Part shown: in pieces, positions 9,152 through 16,685 of the stretch
How the letters are laid out: every line of letters begins with the position of its first letter
How positions within the stretch are numbered: the first letter of the stretch is position 1
Assembly (NCBI GenBank): GCA_018223125.1
Contig: JAAEZA010000002.1
Coordinates: 1-64,000 of the forward strand
DNA length: 64,000 bases
Direction: 5' to 3'
Origin: Paracoccaceae bacterium
GTDB lineage: Bacteria > Pseudomonadota > Alphaproteobacteria > Rhodobacterales > Rhodobacteraceae
The notes under the pieces: model-generated
The model's input: the letters and a program-made list of their open reading frames with translations, nothing else
Databases searched by the model: none
Told to the model about the DNA's origin: nothing
Translations under genes and position numbers: made by a program

Positions 9152-10159
9152 ATGAAGACTTTCTTGAAAGCGGCCTGCGTTGCAGCCGTTGCTCTTGTGC
9201 CATCCATCGCTGCTGCTGCCTGCGAAGAAGGCGAAGTGGTCGTAAAATTCGCACACGTTACCAACACTGACAAACACCCCAAAGGGATCGCTGCATCCCT
9301 CCTCGAAAAACGCGTGAACGAGGAAATGAACGGCAAGATGTGTATGGAGGTCTTCCCGAACTCCACGCTCTATGATGACAACAAGGTGCTTGAGGCAATG
9401 CTTCAGGGCGATGTGCAACTGGCTGCACCCTCCCTGTCAAAGTTTGAAAAGTTCACCAAACAGTTCCGCATTTTCGATCTGCCATTCATGTTCAACGACA
9501 TGAAAGCCGTGAACGCCTATCAGGCTTCTGATGCGGGTCAGGCCATGCTCGACTCCATGCAGAAGCGCGGCCTGCAGGGCCTGGCCTACTGGCACAACGG
9601 CATGAAGCAAATGTCCGCCAGCAAACCGCTGCTGCTGCCAACAGATGCAAACGGTCTGAAGTTCCGCGTGCAATCTTCTGACGTTCTTGTGGCGCAGATG
9701 GAAGCCATCGGCGGTTCCCCGCAGAAGATGAAATTCGCCGAGGTTTACGGCGCCCTGCAAACCGGCGTTGTGGATGGTCAGGAAAACACCTGGTCCAATA
9801 TCTACGGCAAGAAATTCTTCGAGGTTCAGGACGGTATCACCGAAACCAACCACGGCATCATCGACTACCTGCTGGTGGCCTCGGTCGACTGGCTGGACGG
9901 TCTGGACGCTGACGTGCGCGACCAGTTCCTCACCATCGTTGGCGAAGTCACCGAAGCCCGCAACTCCGAAGCTTATGCTGTGAACCAGGCCGCCAAACAA
10001 TCCGTGATCGATGCCGGTGGCACCGTGCGCGAACTGACCGCCGAACAGCGTGCTGCATGGGTTGAAGCGATGAAGCCGGTTTGGGCGAAGTTCGAAGGCG
10101 ATGTCGGTGCGGATAACATCGAAGCCGCCCAGAAAATCAACATGTCCATGACAAACTAA
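9152..10159 (+). CDS. dctP: TRAP transporter solute-binding protein, DctP family
   Basis: A 335-residue periplasmic protein with a signal peptide (about 1-23, ending SIAAAA). It captures the substrate for the DctQM membrane complex, which is driven by a sodium or proton gradient. Family features are the early VKFAHV strand, the central GLKFRVQSSD with the substrate-carboxylate-binding arginine, and GVVDGQENTWSNIY. The start has GGGAGGAAACC directly before it. The adjacent DctB-DctD pair and the sequence itself favour C4-dicarboxylates, but DctP sequence alone does not fix the ligand. A hairpin with a T run follows, ahead of dctQ. Confidence 0.92.
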   Translation: MKTFLKAACVAAVALVPSIAAAACEEGEVVVKFAHVTNTDKHPKGIAASLLEKRVNEEMNGKMCMEVFPNSTLYDDNKVLEAMLQGDVQLAAPSLSKFEKFTKQFRIFDLPFMFNDMKAVNAYQASDAGQAMLDSMQKRGLQGLAYWHNGMKQMSASKPLLLPTDANGLKFRVQSSDVLVAQMEAIGGSPQKMKFAEVYGALQTGVVDGQENTWSNIYGKKFFEVQDGITETNHGIIDYLLVASVDWLDGLDADVRDQFLTIVGEVTEARNSEAYAVNQAAKQSVIDAGGTVRELTAEQRAAWVEAMKPVWAKFEGDVGADNIEAAQKINMSMTN

Positions 10160-10169
10160 GACCTGTTGC

Positions 10170-10201
10170 GGGGCGGGCCTGTGGTGGCCCGTCCCTTTTT
10201 T
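10170..10201 (+). terminator. Intra-operon hairpin between dctP and dctQ
   Basis: A GGGGCGGGCC/GGCCCGTCCC stem with one G-U pair is followed by six T. This is a Rho-independent terminator form placed within the operon. Partial termination here would give more binding protein than membrane subunits, a common arrangement in TRAP operons. Confidence 0.75.
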
Positions 10202-10228
10202 ATCCTAAAATCTCGGGAGGATTTGCAC

Positions 10229-10894
10229 ATGTCACAGAAAGCTCAAAGCTGGACAGACCGTCTGGAGGAAACGCTGATCGCGTCGATTCTCGGTCTTATG
10301 ACAGTGGTGACATTTGCAAATGTTGTCGCGCGCTACGGGTTCAACTCGAATATTCTCTGGGCGGTAGAATTCACCGTCTTCCTGTTCGGCTGGATGGTGC
10401 TGCTCGGCGCGTCCTATGCGGTAAAGATCAATGCCCATCTGGGGGTCGATGCAATTTTGAACATTGTGCCGCCTAAGGCACACAAAACACTCGGGATGAT
10501 CTCGGTAACCGTATGCATCATCTTTTCCTTTCTACTGCTGAAAGGCGCTTGGGACTATTGGGCCAATTTCGCCAACCTCCCCGCCACGACCGGCCGCTGG
10601 TTTCCTACCGGATTTGAAGAAAAATTCCGCGGCAAAGGCTGGTACGAAACCGACGATGTGCCAATGCCTGCCATTCTGGGGTTCATGGAAAACCTGTTCA
10701 ACGATGGCGACGAATACGAAAAACTGCCCCGATTGATCCCCTATATGGTGCTGCCGCTGTCTATGGCACTGCTGCTGTTCCGCTTTTGTCAGGCCGGTCT
10801 GAAACTGTGGCGGGGCGAGATTTCCATGCTGATCGTCAGCCATGAAGCCGAAGACTCTGTCGACAAAGCCGCTCAATACGTGAAGGACAATTAA
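10229..10894 (+). CDS. dctQ: TRAP transporter small membrane subunit DctQ
   Basis: The 221-residue small integral subunit that pairs with DctM. It has four hydrophobic helices: about 20-40, 48-68, 95-115 and 175-195. The first is followed by NVVARYGFNSN, and WAVEFTVFLFGWMVLLG is the family hallmark. The loop between helices 3 and 4 is long and charged. The ATG at 10229 has CGGGAGG nine bases upstream; the open frame starts earlier at 10166, inside the hairpin, which is not credible. Two bases separate it from dctM. Confidence 0.9.
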   Translation: MSQKAQSWTDRLEETLIASILGLMTVVTFANVVARYGFNSNILWAVEFTVFLFGWMVLLGASYAVKINAHLGVDAILNIVPPKAHKTLGMISVTVCIIFSFLLLKGAWDYWANFANLPATTGRWFPTGFEEKFRGKGWYETDDVPMPAILGFMENLFNDGDEYEKLPRLIPYMVLPLSMALLLFRFCQAGLKLWRGEISMLIVSHEAEDSVDKAAQYVKDN

Positions 10895-10896
10895 TC

Positions 10897-12273
10897 ATGG
10901 AAGTCATTCTTCTCTTTGCCATGGTGATTGGCCTGTTGCTGATCGGCGTGCCGATTGCCGTATCGCTTGGCTTTTCCTCCGTGCTGTTTCTGCTCTGGTT
11001 CTCGGACAGTTCGCTCGCATCTGTCGCCCAAACTCTATTCAACGCCTTTGAAGGGCATTACACGCTGCTGGCGATTCCCTTCTTCATCCTCGCCTCCTCT
11101 TTCATGTCCACCGGCGGCGTGGCGCGACGGATCATCCGGTTTTCCATCGCCTGCGTCGGGCATTTCCACGGCGGGCTGGCCATTGCAGGCGTCTTTGCTT
11201 GCATGATGTTCGCCGCCCTTTCCGGTTCCTCGCCTGCGACTGTGGTCGCTATCGGTTCCATCGTGATCGCTGGGATGCGTCAGGTGGGTTACACCAAGGA
11301 ATTTGCCGCCGGTGTGATCTGTAACGCAGGAACGCTCGGTATCCTGATCCCGCCGTCCATCGTGATGGTGGTCTACGCCGCCGCAGTAGAGGTCTCGGTT
11401 GGCCGCATGTTCCTTGCCGGTGTGTTTCCCGGATTGCTGGCCGGTATCATGCTGATGATCGGCATCTATGTCATGGCCCGCGTCAAGGGTCTGCCCAAAG
11501 GCGAGCGCGCGCCATGGTCCGAACGTTTCGCCGCCGCGCGAGAGGCCGGCTGGGGCCTGTTCCTGATCGTCATCATCCTTGGGGGCATCTACGGCGGCAT
11601 CTTCACCCCGACCGAAGCCGCAGCGGTTGCGGCAATCTACGCATGGTTCATCGCCAGCTTTGTCTACCGCGACATGGGTCCGCTGGCCACGGCGGAAGGC
11701 CAAAACAACACCTCGCTGTTGAAAAAGCCACAAGCACTGTTCACGGCGATCTGGCACAGAGATACGGTAGACACCCTGTTTGAAGCGGGCAAACTGACGG
11801 TCACGCTTCTGTTTGTGATCGCCTGCGCGCTGATCCTGAAGCATGTGCTGACCGACGAACAGATTCCCCAGCAGATCACCAAGGCAATGCTGGCCGCCGG
11901 ACTTGGCCCTGTTGCCTTCCTGATTGTGGTTAACGTGATCCTGTTGATCGGCGGCCAGTTCATGGAACCCTCCGGCCTGCTGGTGATCGTGGCACCGCTG
12001 GTGTTCCCGATTGCCATCGAACTGGGCATCGATCCGATCCACCTTGGCATCATTATGGTGGTGAATATGGAAATCGGCATGATCACGCCGCCTGTAGGGC
12101 TGAACCTGTTTGTGACCTCCGGTGTGGCCGGAATGCCGATGATGGCGGTGGTGCGTGCAGCACTGCCGTTCCTTGCCATCCTCTTTGTGTTCCTGATCAT
12201 GATCACCTACATCCCGATCATTTCGACCTTCCTGCCAAATCTGGTGATGGGACCGGAAATGATCACCAAATAG
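10897..12273 (+). CDS. dctM: TRAP transporter large membrane subunit DctM
   Basis: The 458-residue transport channel subunit of the TRAP system, about 12 helices. Typical stretches are LLAIPFFILASSFMS near residue 65, FAALSGSSPATVVAIG near 105, the GTLGILIPPSIVMV motif near 150 and GMITPPVGLNLFV near 395. It follows dctQ after two bases and completes the operon. The next gene begins with its own hairpin, so expression of the transporter probably ends there. Confidence 0.93.
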   Translation: MEVILLFAMVIGLLLIGVPIAVSLGFSSVLFLLWFSDSSLASVAQTLFNAFEGHYTLLAIPFFILASSFMSTGGVARRIIRFSIACVGHFHGGLAIAGVFACMMFAALSGSSPATVVAIGSIVIAGMRQVGYTKEFAAGVICNAGTLGILIPPSIVMVVYAAAVEVSVGRMFLAGVFPGLLAGIMLMIGIYVMARVKGLPKGERAPWSERFAAAREAGWGLFLIVIILGGIYGGIFTPTEAAAVAAIYAWFIASFVYRDMGPLATAEGQNNTSLLKKPQALFTAIWHRDTVDTLFEAGKLTVTLLFVIACALILKHVLTDEQIPQQITKAMLAAGLGPVAFLIVVNVILLIGGQFMEPSGLLVIVAPLVFPIAIELGIDPIHLGIIMVVNMEIGMITPPVGLNLFVTSGVAGMPMMAVVRAALPFLAILFVFLIMITYIPIISTFLPNLVMGPEMITK

Positions 12274-12314
12274 CTGCCGCAACGGCAAGCTTGCCCAAAC
12301 GCGCCCTGCGCGGC

Positions 12315-12344
12315 TAAGCCTCCGGCCACCCAACCGGAGGCTTA
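12315..12344 (+). terminator. Hairpin after dctM that also covers the next gene's ribosome site
   Basis: A perfect 11-bp stem, TAAGCCTCCGG (12315-12325) with CCGGAGGCTTA (12334-12344). The GGAGG in its 3' arm is the only good Shine-Dalgarno for the SCP2 gene at 12348, so the structure could both slow transcription and hide the ribosome site. The T run after the stem is weak. Confidence 0.65.
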
Positions 12345-12347
12345 TTC

Positions 12348-12641
12348 ATGTCCGCAGTCCTGCAAGAGTTCCTTGATCACCTGTCCCCCCGTGTCACCGG
12401 CACATTGCAAGGCAGTGCCAAACTGGTGATCCGCGATCACGGCAGCGTCCATCTGACAGATCAGGGCGCGACCCTTTCGGACGCCGATGCAGACGTCACA
12501 CTGACAGCAACAGAACAGACCTTTCGCAATATTCTGGACGGCAGCCAGAACCCCGCGATGGCCTTCATGTCCGGCAAACTGAAAGTAGACGGCTCCAACA
12601 TGCGCGCTTTGAAAGTTTCCGAAATCCTCACCAAAGCCTGA
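12348..12641 (+). CDS. SCP2 sterol-binding-domain protein
   Basis: A 97-residue cytosolic protein that is almost entirely one SCP-2 domain. The strands LVIRDHGSVHLTD and DADVTLTATEQTFRNILDG and the MAFMSGKLKVDG motif are characteristic. Such small proteins bind acyl chains or lipids non-specifically; the substrate in this organism is unknown. It is set apart from dctM by a hairpin that contains its ribosome site (GGAGG, eight bases before ATG), and from the downstream kinase by 172 bases. Confidence 0.85.
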   Translation: MSAVLQEFLDHLSPRVTGTLQGSAKLVIRDHGSVHLTDQGATLSDADADVTLTATEQTFRNILDGSQNPAMAFMSGKLKVDGSNMRALKVSEILTKA

Positions 12642-12664
12642 TCCGCTCCGGCTCCATTTTCGAC

Positions 12665-12686
12665 AAATATCCCCGCGCGGAGCGCA
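12665..12686 (-). repeat. GGGGATATTT-type intergenic repeat, copy 1
   Basis: These 22 bases are an exact reverse complement of 50229-50250 and similar to 50392-50425. The core on the minus strand is CCGCGCGGGGATATTT. It lies after the SCP2 gene and ahead of the nucleoside operon promoter. No coding role is seen. Confidence 0.75.
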
Positions 12687-12709
12687 TTTCTGCACCCCGC
12701 ACCGACAAC

Positions 12710-12725
12710 TTGTCCGTTTGGTCAG
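12710..12725. promoter_or_regulatory. RutR-like palindrome upstream of the nucleoside operon
   Basis: TTGTCCGTTTGGTCAG matches 11 of the 14 fixed positions of the RutR operator TTGACCANNTGGTCAA as I remember it. It sits about 90 bases ahead of the kinase gene. RutR is a TetR-family pyrimidine/purine-sensing regulator, which would fit the nucleoside operon. No rutR gene is in the window. Confidence 0.45.
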
Positions 12726-12813
12726 GAAAAATGAAAAAAATACTAGAGAAGCTGCAACAAACCCGCTAGCGTTGCTCTTTATCTTCGCCCCAACAGGGAA
12801 AACACCCAAATAA

Positions 12814-13689
12814 ATGATCCTGAATTTCGGCTCTATAAACCTCGATCTGGTCTACCGTGTGCCCCATCTTCCGGCAGCGGGAGAGACTCTCGCCTCGGCT
12901 TCCTTTGAAAAATACCTCGGCGGCAAAGGCATCAACCAGTCCATCGCGGCGCACCGCTCTGGCGCGCAAACCGTGCATCTTGGCTGTCTTGGACCGGACG
13001 GGGACTGGCTGCGCGAACAGATTGCCGGCTTCGGTCTGTCCATTGACGGATTGCGCAACGTTGAAACCCCCACCGGACATGCGGTGATCTTTGTGGATGA
13101 CAATGCGGAAAACCAGATCGTCCTGTTTGGCGGCTCCAACCAAGCCTTTACCACAGACCAGTTCGAAGCGGCGCTGGCACAGGCTGATCCCGCAAAGGAC
13201 TGGATCCTGTGCCAGAACGAAACAAACGACGTGCCGGACATGGCGCGTATGGCCAAAGCAAAGGGCTTGCGCGTGGTCTATTCCGCAGCCCCCTTTGATG
13301 CGGATCATGCAATCCCGATGCTGGATCACATCCATCTTCTTGCTGTGAACGAAGGCGAAGCAGCTGCCCTGCAATCCGCCCTTGGCAAAGATCTCCAAAG
13401 CCTCGACCTGCCCTATCTGCTGATCACCAAAGGCAGCAAGGGCGCGACCCTTTTCGCGGGGCAAACACGGTTCGATCAGGACAGCTTTGCTGTAACTCCG
13501 ACAGACACAACAGGTGCGGGGGATACATTCCTAGGCGCTTTCGTGGCAGAACTTTCCGCCACTGACGATCCCGCCAAAGCCTTGCAATTCGCCTCCGCCG
13601 CCGCCGCCGTTCAGGTGACACGGGCCGGCGCAGCCCCCGCGATCCCGACCCGCGAAGACACATTGTCCTTCCTGAAAGCCAACACATGA
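12814..13689 (+). CDS. PfkB-family sugar kinase, ribokinase-like
   Basis: A 291-residue carbohydrate kinase. It has the substrate-side GGKGIN motif (about 36-41), the central NEGEAAAL strand, and the C-terminal PTDTTGAGDTFLGAF ATP/anion-hole motif with the catalytic Asp near 235. Ribokinase normally phosphorylates the ribose released by nucleoside hydrolase, and the very next gene is a nucleoside hydrolase overlapping its stop by ATGA. That makes ribose 5-phosphate formation the likely role. Direct nucleoside phosphorylation is the alternative, as some PfkB proteins do that. It is the first gene of the operon. Confidence 0.87.
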   Translation: MILNFGSINLDLVYRVPHLPAAGETLASASFEKYLGGKGINQSIAAHRSGAQTVHLGCLGPDGDWLREQIAGFGLSIDGLRNVETPTGHAVIFVDDNAENQIVLFGGSNQAFTTDQFEAALAQADPAKDWILCQNETNDVPDMARMAKAKGLRVVYSAAPFDADHAIPMLDHIHLLAVNEGEAAALQSALGKDLQSLDLPYLLITKGSKGATLFAGQTRFDQDSFAVTPTDTTGAGDTFLGAFVAELSATDDPAKALQFASAAAAVQVTRAGAAPAIPTREDTLSFLKANT

Positions 13690-14606
13690 CCCACAAGATC
13701 CTTATCGACACCGATCCCGGCATCGACGATGCCATGGCGATCTTCTATGCCGCCCTGCACCCCGATATCGAAATCGTCGGCATGACCAGCGTGTTTGGCA
13801 ATGTCACAACGGAAATCGCCGCGCGGAATGCCATCGTGCTCGCAGAACGGGCCGGGCAGGAGATTCCGGTAGCTATGGGCGCTGGCAAACCGCTGGTGCA
13901 GACGCCGAATCCGGTTTCCGATTACGTGCACGGGGCCGAAGGCTTTGGCGACATGCCTGCCCAAGACACCACCGCGCGTCCGGTTGACGAACCGGCCCAT
14001 GAGTTCATCTGCCGCCTGATCAACGAAAATCCGGGCGAGATTACGCTCTGCCCCATCGGCCCGCTCACCAATATCGCGCTCGCACTGCGCCACGACCCGA
14101 CGATCGCGGATAAGGTCAAATCCGTCGTGATTATGGGTGGCGGGCTGGAGCGGGGCAATGTATCCGCCTATGCCGAGGCCAATATCTGGAACGACCCCCA
14201 CGCCGCGGATGAGGTCTTTGCTGCCCGCTGGCCGCTGACCATGGTCGGGCTTGATGTCACAACACAGGTCGTCTGTGACAAGCCGGATTTCGCCGCAATC
14301 GCGCAGGCCAGCCCGAAACTTGGCGGTTTCCTGAACGAAGCGGTCCAGTACTACGTGAATTTTTACGAGACCCACCACGGGATTTCAGGCTCGCAAATGC
14401 ATGACCCTACGGCAGTCATCGCCATCACAGACCCCCAGTATTTTACCATTGAAAACCACGCGCTAGAAGTTATCGTGGAAGGTGATCGCATAGGCCAGAC
14501 AATACGTTCTACCGATCCGTCCCGACCAAAACACAAGGTGCCCATGGGCGTGGACATTGATGGTGTGAAACGCCGGTTTCTGACAATGCTACAAACCGGC
14601 TCTTAA
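13686..14606 (+). CDS. Inosine/uridine-type nucleoside N-ribohydrolase
   Basis: A 306-residue IUNH-family enzyme that cleaves a nucleoside into base and ribose. The calcium-binding aspartate cluster DTDPGIDD is at residues 8-15. VIMGGG, then NIWNDPHAA and the late SQMHDPTAV motif with the active-site His/Asp complete the family signature. The sequence does not fix a purine or pyrimidine preference. It overlaps the PfkB stop by four bases and precedes an oxygenase gene by 15 bases. Together with the BMP-type importer downstream it makes a nucleoside salvage pathway: uptake, hydrolysis and ribose phosphorylation. Confidence 0.92.
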   Translation: MTHKILIDTDPGIDDAMAIFYAALHPDIEIVGMTSVFGNVTTEIAARNAIVLAERAGQEIPVAMGAGKPLVQTPNPVSDYVHGAEGFGDMPAQDTTARPVDEPAHEFICRLINENPGEITLCPIGPLTNIALALRHDPTIADKVKSVVIMGGGLERGNVSAYAEANIWNDPHAADEVFAARWPLTMVGLDVTTQVVCDKPDFAAIAQASPKLGGFLNEAVQYYVNFYETHHGISGSQMHDPTAVIAITDPQYFTIENHALEVIVEGDRIGQTIRSTDPSRPKHKVPMGVDIDGVKRRFLTMLQTGS

Positions 14607-14621
14607 AACAGGAGAACTCCC

Positions 14622-15464
14622 ATGACAGAATTCGCTGTACTCGCCGTCAGCCCGTCCGATCCGGACGCACCGGAAAAATTCGCCAAATCCCTGCGCGAAA
14701 CCGGTTTTGCGGTGATCAAGGACCACGACATCGACATGTCCGAAATTGAAGCCATGTATGACGTGTGGCCGGATTATTTCGCCAGCGACGACAAGCTGAA
14801 AGACGCGACGGAAATGGGCGATCCTTCGGGCTATTTCGGCTATAAATCCGAAAACGCCAAAGGCGCGGCCCAAAAAGACCTGAAAGAATTTTATCACGTC
14901 TACCAGAAGAACGACCTGCCCGAAGGCGTCTCCGAGGTAACAAAGAACTTCCACAACAAGATGGTCGGCATGGGCAAGATGCTGCTCGGCTGGCTGGATC
15001 AGGTCACACCGGATGACGTCAAGCAACAGCTTTCCATGCCGTTTCAGGATATGATCAAGGACAGTGAAAGCCACCTTCTGCGGGTTTTGCACTATCCGCC
15101 CCTTCCTGATGACGTTCAACCCGGCGAAGTGCGTGCAGCAGCCCATGGCGATATCAACCTGATCACCCTGCTGGTGACAGGATCGGAGCCCGGCCTTCAG
15201 GCACAGGACGTGCACGGCAACTGGCACGACATTCCCTGCGGCACCGGCTACATCAACGTCAATGCAGGCGACATGCTGGAGCGGGCGTCTCGCAACTACT
15301 ACCCTTCTACCATCCACCGTGTGGTAAACCCGCCGAAACAGGAAAACAAATCCCGTTACTCCCTGCCGCTGTTCATGCACCCGCGCCCCGATGTGCAGCT
15401 TGACCACCAGACAGCCGGAGAGTTTCTGGAAGAAAGACTGAAAGAGATCGGCCAGCGCGGTTAA
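14622..15464 (+). CDS. 2-oxoglutarate/Fe(II) dioxygenase, isopenicillin N synthase-like
   Basis: A 280-residue cytosolic oxygenase with the double-stranded beta-helix core. The iron triad is His175 and Asp177 in AAHGDINL and His232 in TIHRV; the 2-oxoglutarate clamp is Arg245/Ser247 in RYSLP. The N-terminal DIOX_N region (about 3-110) is present. The substrate is not given by sequence. It lies between the nucleoside hydrolase and the nucleoside importer, in the same direction with short gaps, so a nucleoside or released base is the obvious candidate; thymine 7-hydroxylase and XanA are precedents for 2-oxoglutarate enzymes acting on bases. An ACAGGAGAA ribosome site precedes the ATG. Confidence 0.87.
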   Translation: MTEFAVLAVSPSDPDAPEKFAKSLRETGFAVIKDHDIDMSEIEAMYDVWPDYFASDDKLKDATEMGDPSGYFGYKSENAKGAAQKDLKEFYHVYQKNDLPEGVSEVTKNFHNKMVGMGKMLLGWLDQVTPDDVKQQLSMPFQDMIKDSESHLLRVLHYPPLPDDVQPGEVRAAAHGDINLITLLVTGSEPGLQAQDVHGNWHDIPCGTGYINVNAGDMLERASRNYYPSTIHRVVNPPKQENKSRYSLPLFMHPRPDVQLDHQTAGEFLEERLKEIGQRG

Positions 15465-15529
15465 TCCCGCGCCCAAGGCCGTTACAAACCCAAAGGTGCC
15501 GCTGCGGTGCCGCCAACAAGGAGACTTCA

Positions 15530-16540
15530 ATGAAAAAAGTACTTACAACGGTACTGGCTGGTGCATTTACAGCCGTATCCTCTTTCGCAGTGGCCGAGAG
15601 CCACGGCGATTTCAAACCCGCTGTTATCTACGATATGGGCGGCAAGTTCGACAAATCCTTCAACGAAGGCGTTTATGCCGGCATCAAGAAGTTTCAGGAT
15701 GAAACCGGCGTCGAGGTGATGGAATTCGAAGTCACCAACGAAGCACAGCGCCAGCAAGCCATGGAGAAAATGGTTCAACGCGGTGCGACTGTTGTTCTGG
15801 GTGTAGGTTTTGCACAGGCTGACGCGATTTCGGCTGTGGCTGCGGCCAACCCTGATGTGAACTTCTCCATCATCGACGTATCGTGGCTGGATCACCCGAA
15901 CCTGCGCCAGTATGCGTTCAAAGAAGAAGAAGGTTCTTATCTGGTCGGCGTTGCAGCTGCTATGGCTTCTGAAACCGGCACGGTCGGCTTTGTCGGCGGT
16001 ATGGACATTCCTTTGATCCGCGCCTTTGCCTGCGGCTATGAACAGGGTGTTATGGCCACCAAAGAAGACGCCAAAGTTCTGCAAAACATGACCGGCACAA
16101 CCCCTGCCGCATGGAATGACCCGACCAAGGGATCCGAACTGACACAAGCACAGATCGACCGTGGTGCGGACGTGATCTTTCAGGCCGCTGGCGGCACCGG
16201 TGTTGGTGTTATCCAAGCTGCAGCGGATGCCGGTAAAATGGCCATCGGCGTTGACTCCAACCAGAACTACATGGCGCCGGGCAATGTTCTAACCTCCATG
16301 CTGAAGCGTGTGGATGTGGCTGCTTATGAAACCATGAAAGACGCCATGTCCGGTGATTTCGAAACCGGCGTGCGTCTGCTGGGCGTTGCTGAAGGGGGCG
16401 TTGGCTGGGCGCTGGACGAATATAACGCCGATCTGATCACGCCGGAAATGAAATCCGCAATTGATCAGGCCGCAGCAAAGATCACTTCGGGCGAAATCGA
16501 AGTACACGATTATCGTTCCGACAACAGCTGCAAAATGTAA
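15530..16540 (+). CDS. BMP-family nucleoside-binding protein of an ABC importer
   Basis: A 336-residue periplasmic protein of the Bmp/Med (PnrA-like) family, which binds purine nucleosides in characterised members. It has a cleaved signal peptide (ends near AVAES, about residue 24) without a lipobox cysteine, so it is soluble. AVIYDMGGKFDKSFNEGVY is the family N-terminal nucleoside-binding signature; VGFVGGMDIPLIRAF and GVDSNQNYMAPGN follow. It is preceded by AAGGAGAC. A GC-rich hairpin follows before the ATPase gene, as is common after binding-protein genes. Confidence 0.92.
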   Translation: MKKVLTTVLAGAFTAVSSFAVAESHGDFKPAVIYDMGGKFDKSFNEGVYAGIKKFQDETGVEVMEFEVTNEAQRQQAMEKMVQRGATVVLGVGFAQADAISAVAAANPDVNFSIIDVSWLDHPNLRQYAFKEEEGSYLVGVAAAMASETGTVGFVGGMDIPLIRAFACGYEQGVMATKEDAKVLQNMTGTTPAAWNDPTKGSELTQAQIDRGADVIFQAAGGTGVGVIQAAADAGKMAIGVDSNQNYMAPGNVLTSMLKRVDVAAYETMKDAMSGDFETGVRLLGVAEGGVGWALDEYNADLITPEMKSAIDQAAAKITSGEIEVHDYRSDNSCKM

Positions 16541-16555
16541 TCCAACACCAATAAC

Positions 16556-16577
16556 GGGGCGGCCCAAGGGCCGTCCC
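16556..16577 (+). other. GC-rich hairpin between binding-protein and ATPase genes
   Basis: A ten-base-pair stem, GGGGCGGCCC with GGGCCGTCCC (one G-U), on a two-base spacer, without a T run. It is more likely to protect the upstream mRNA end or attenuate downstream expression than to act as a true terminator. Confidence 0.55.
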
Positions 16578-16685
16578 GTCCCTGCCCCGAATTTCGTTTG
16601 CGCTCCTGATCAAGAGCCTAAACGCAAGCCGGGCAAGGCAACGATCCGGATCAACAACAGGCCTTCAACAGGGTGAGGGACAAAT

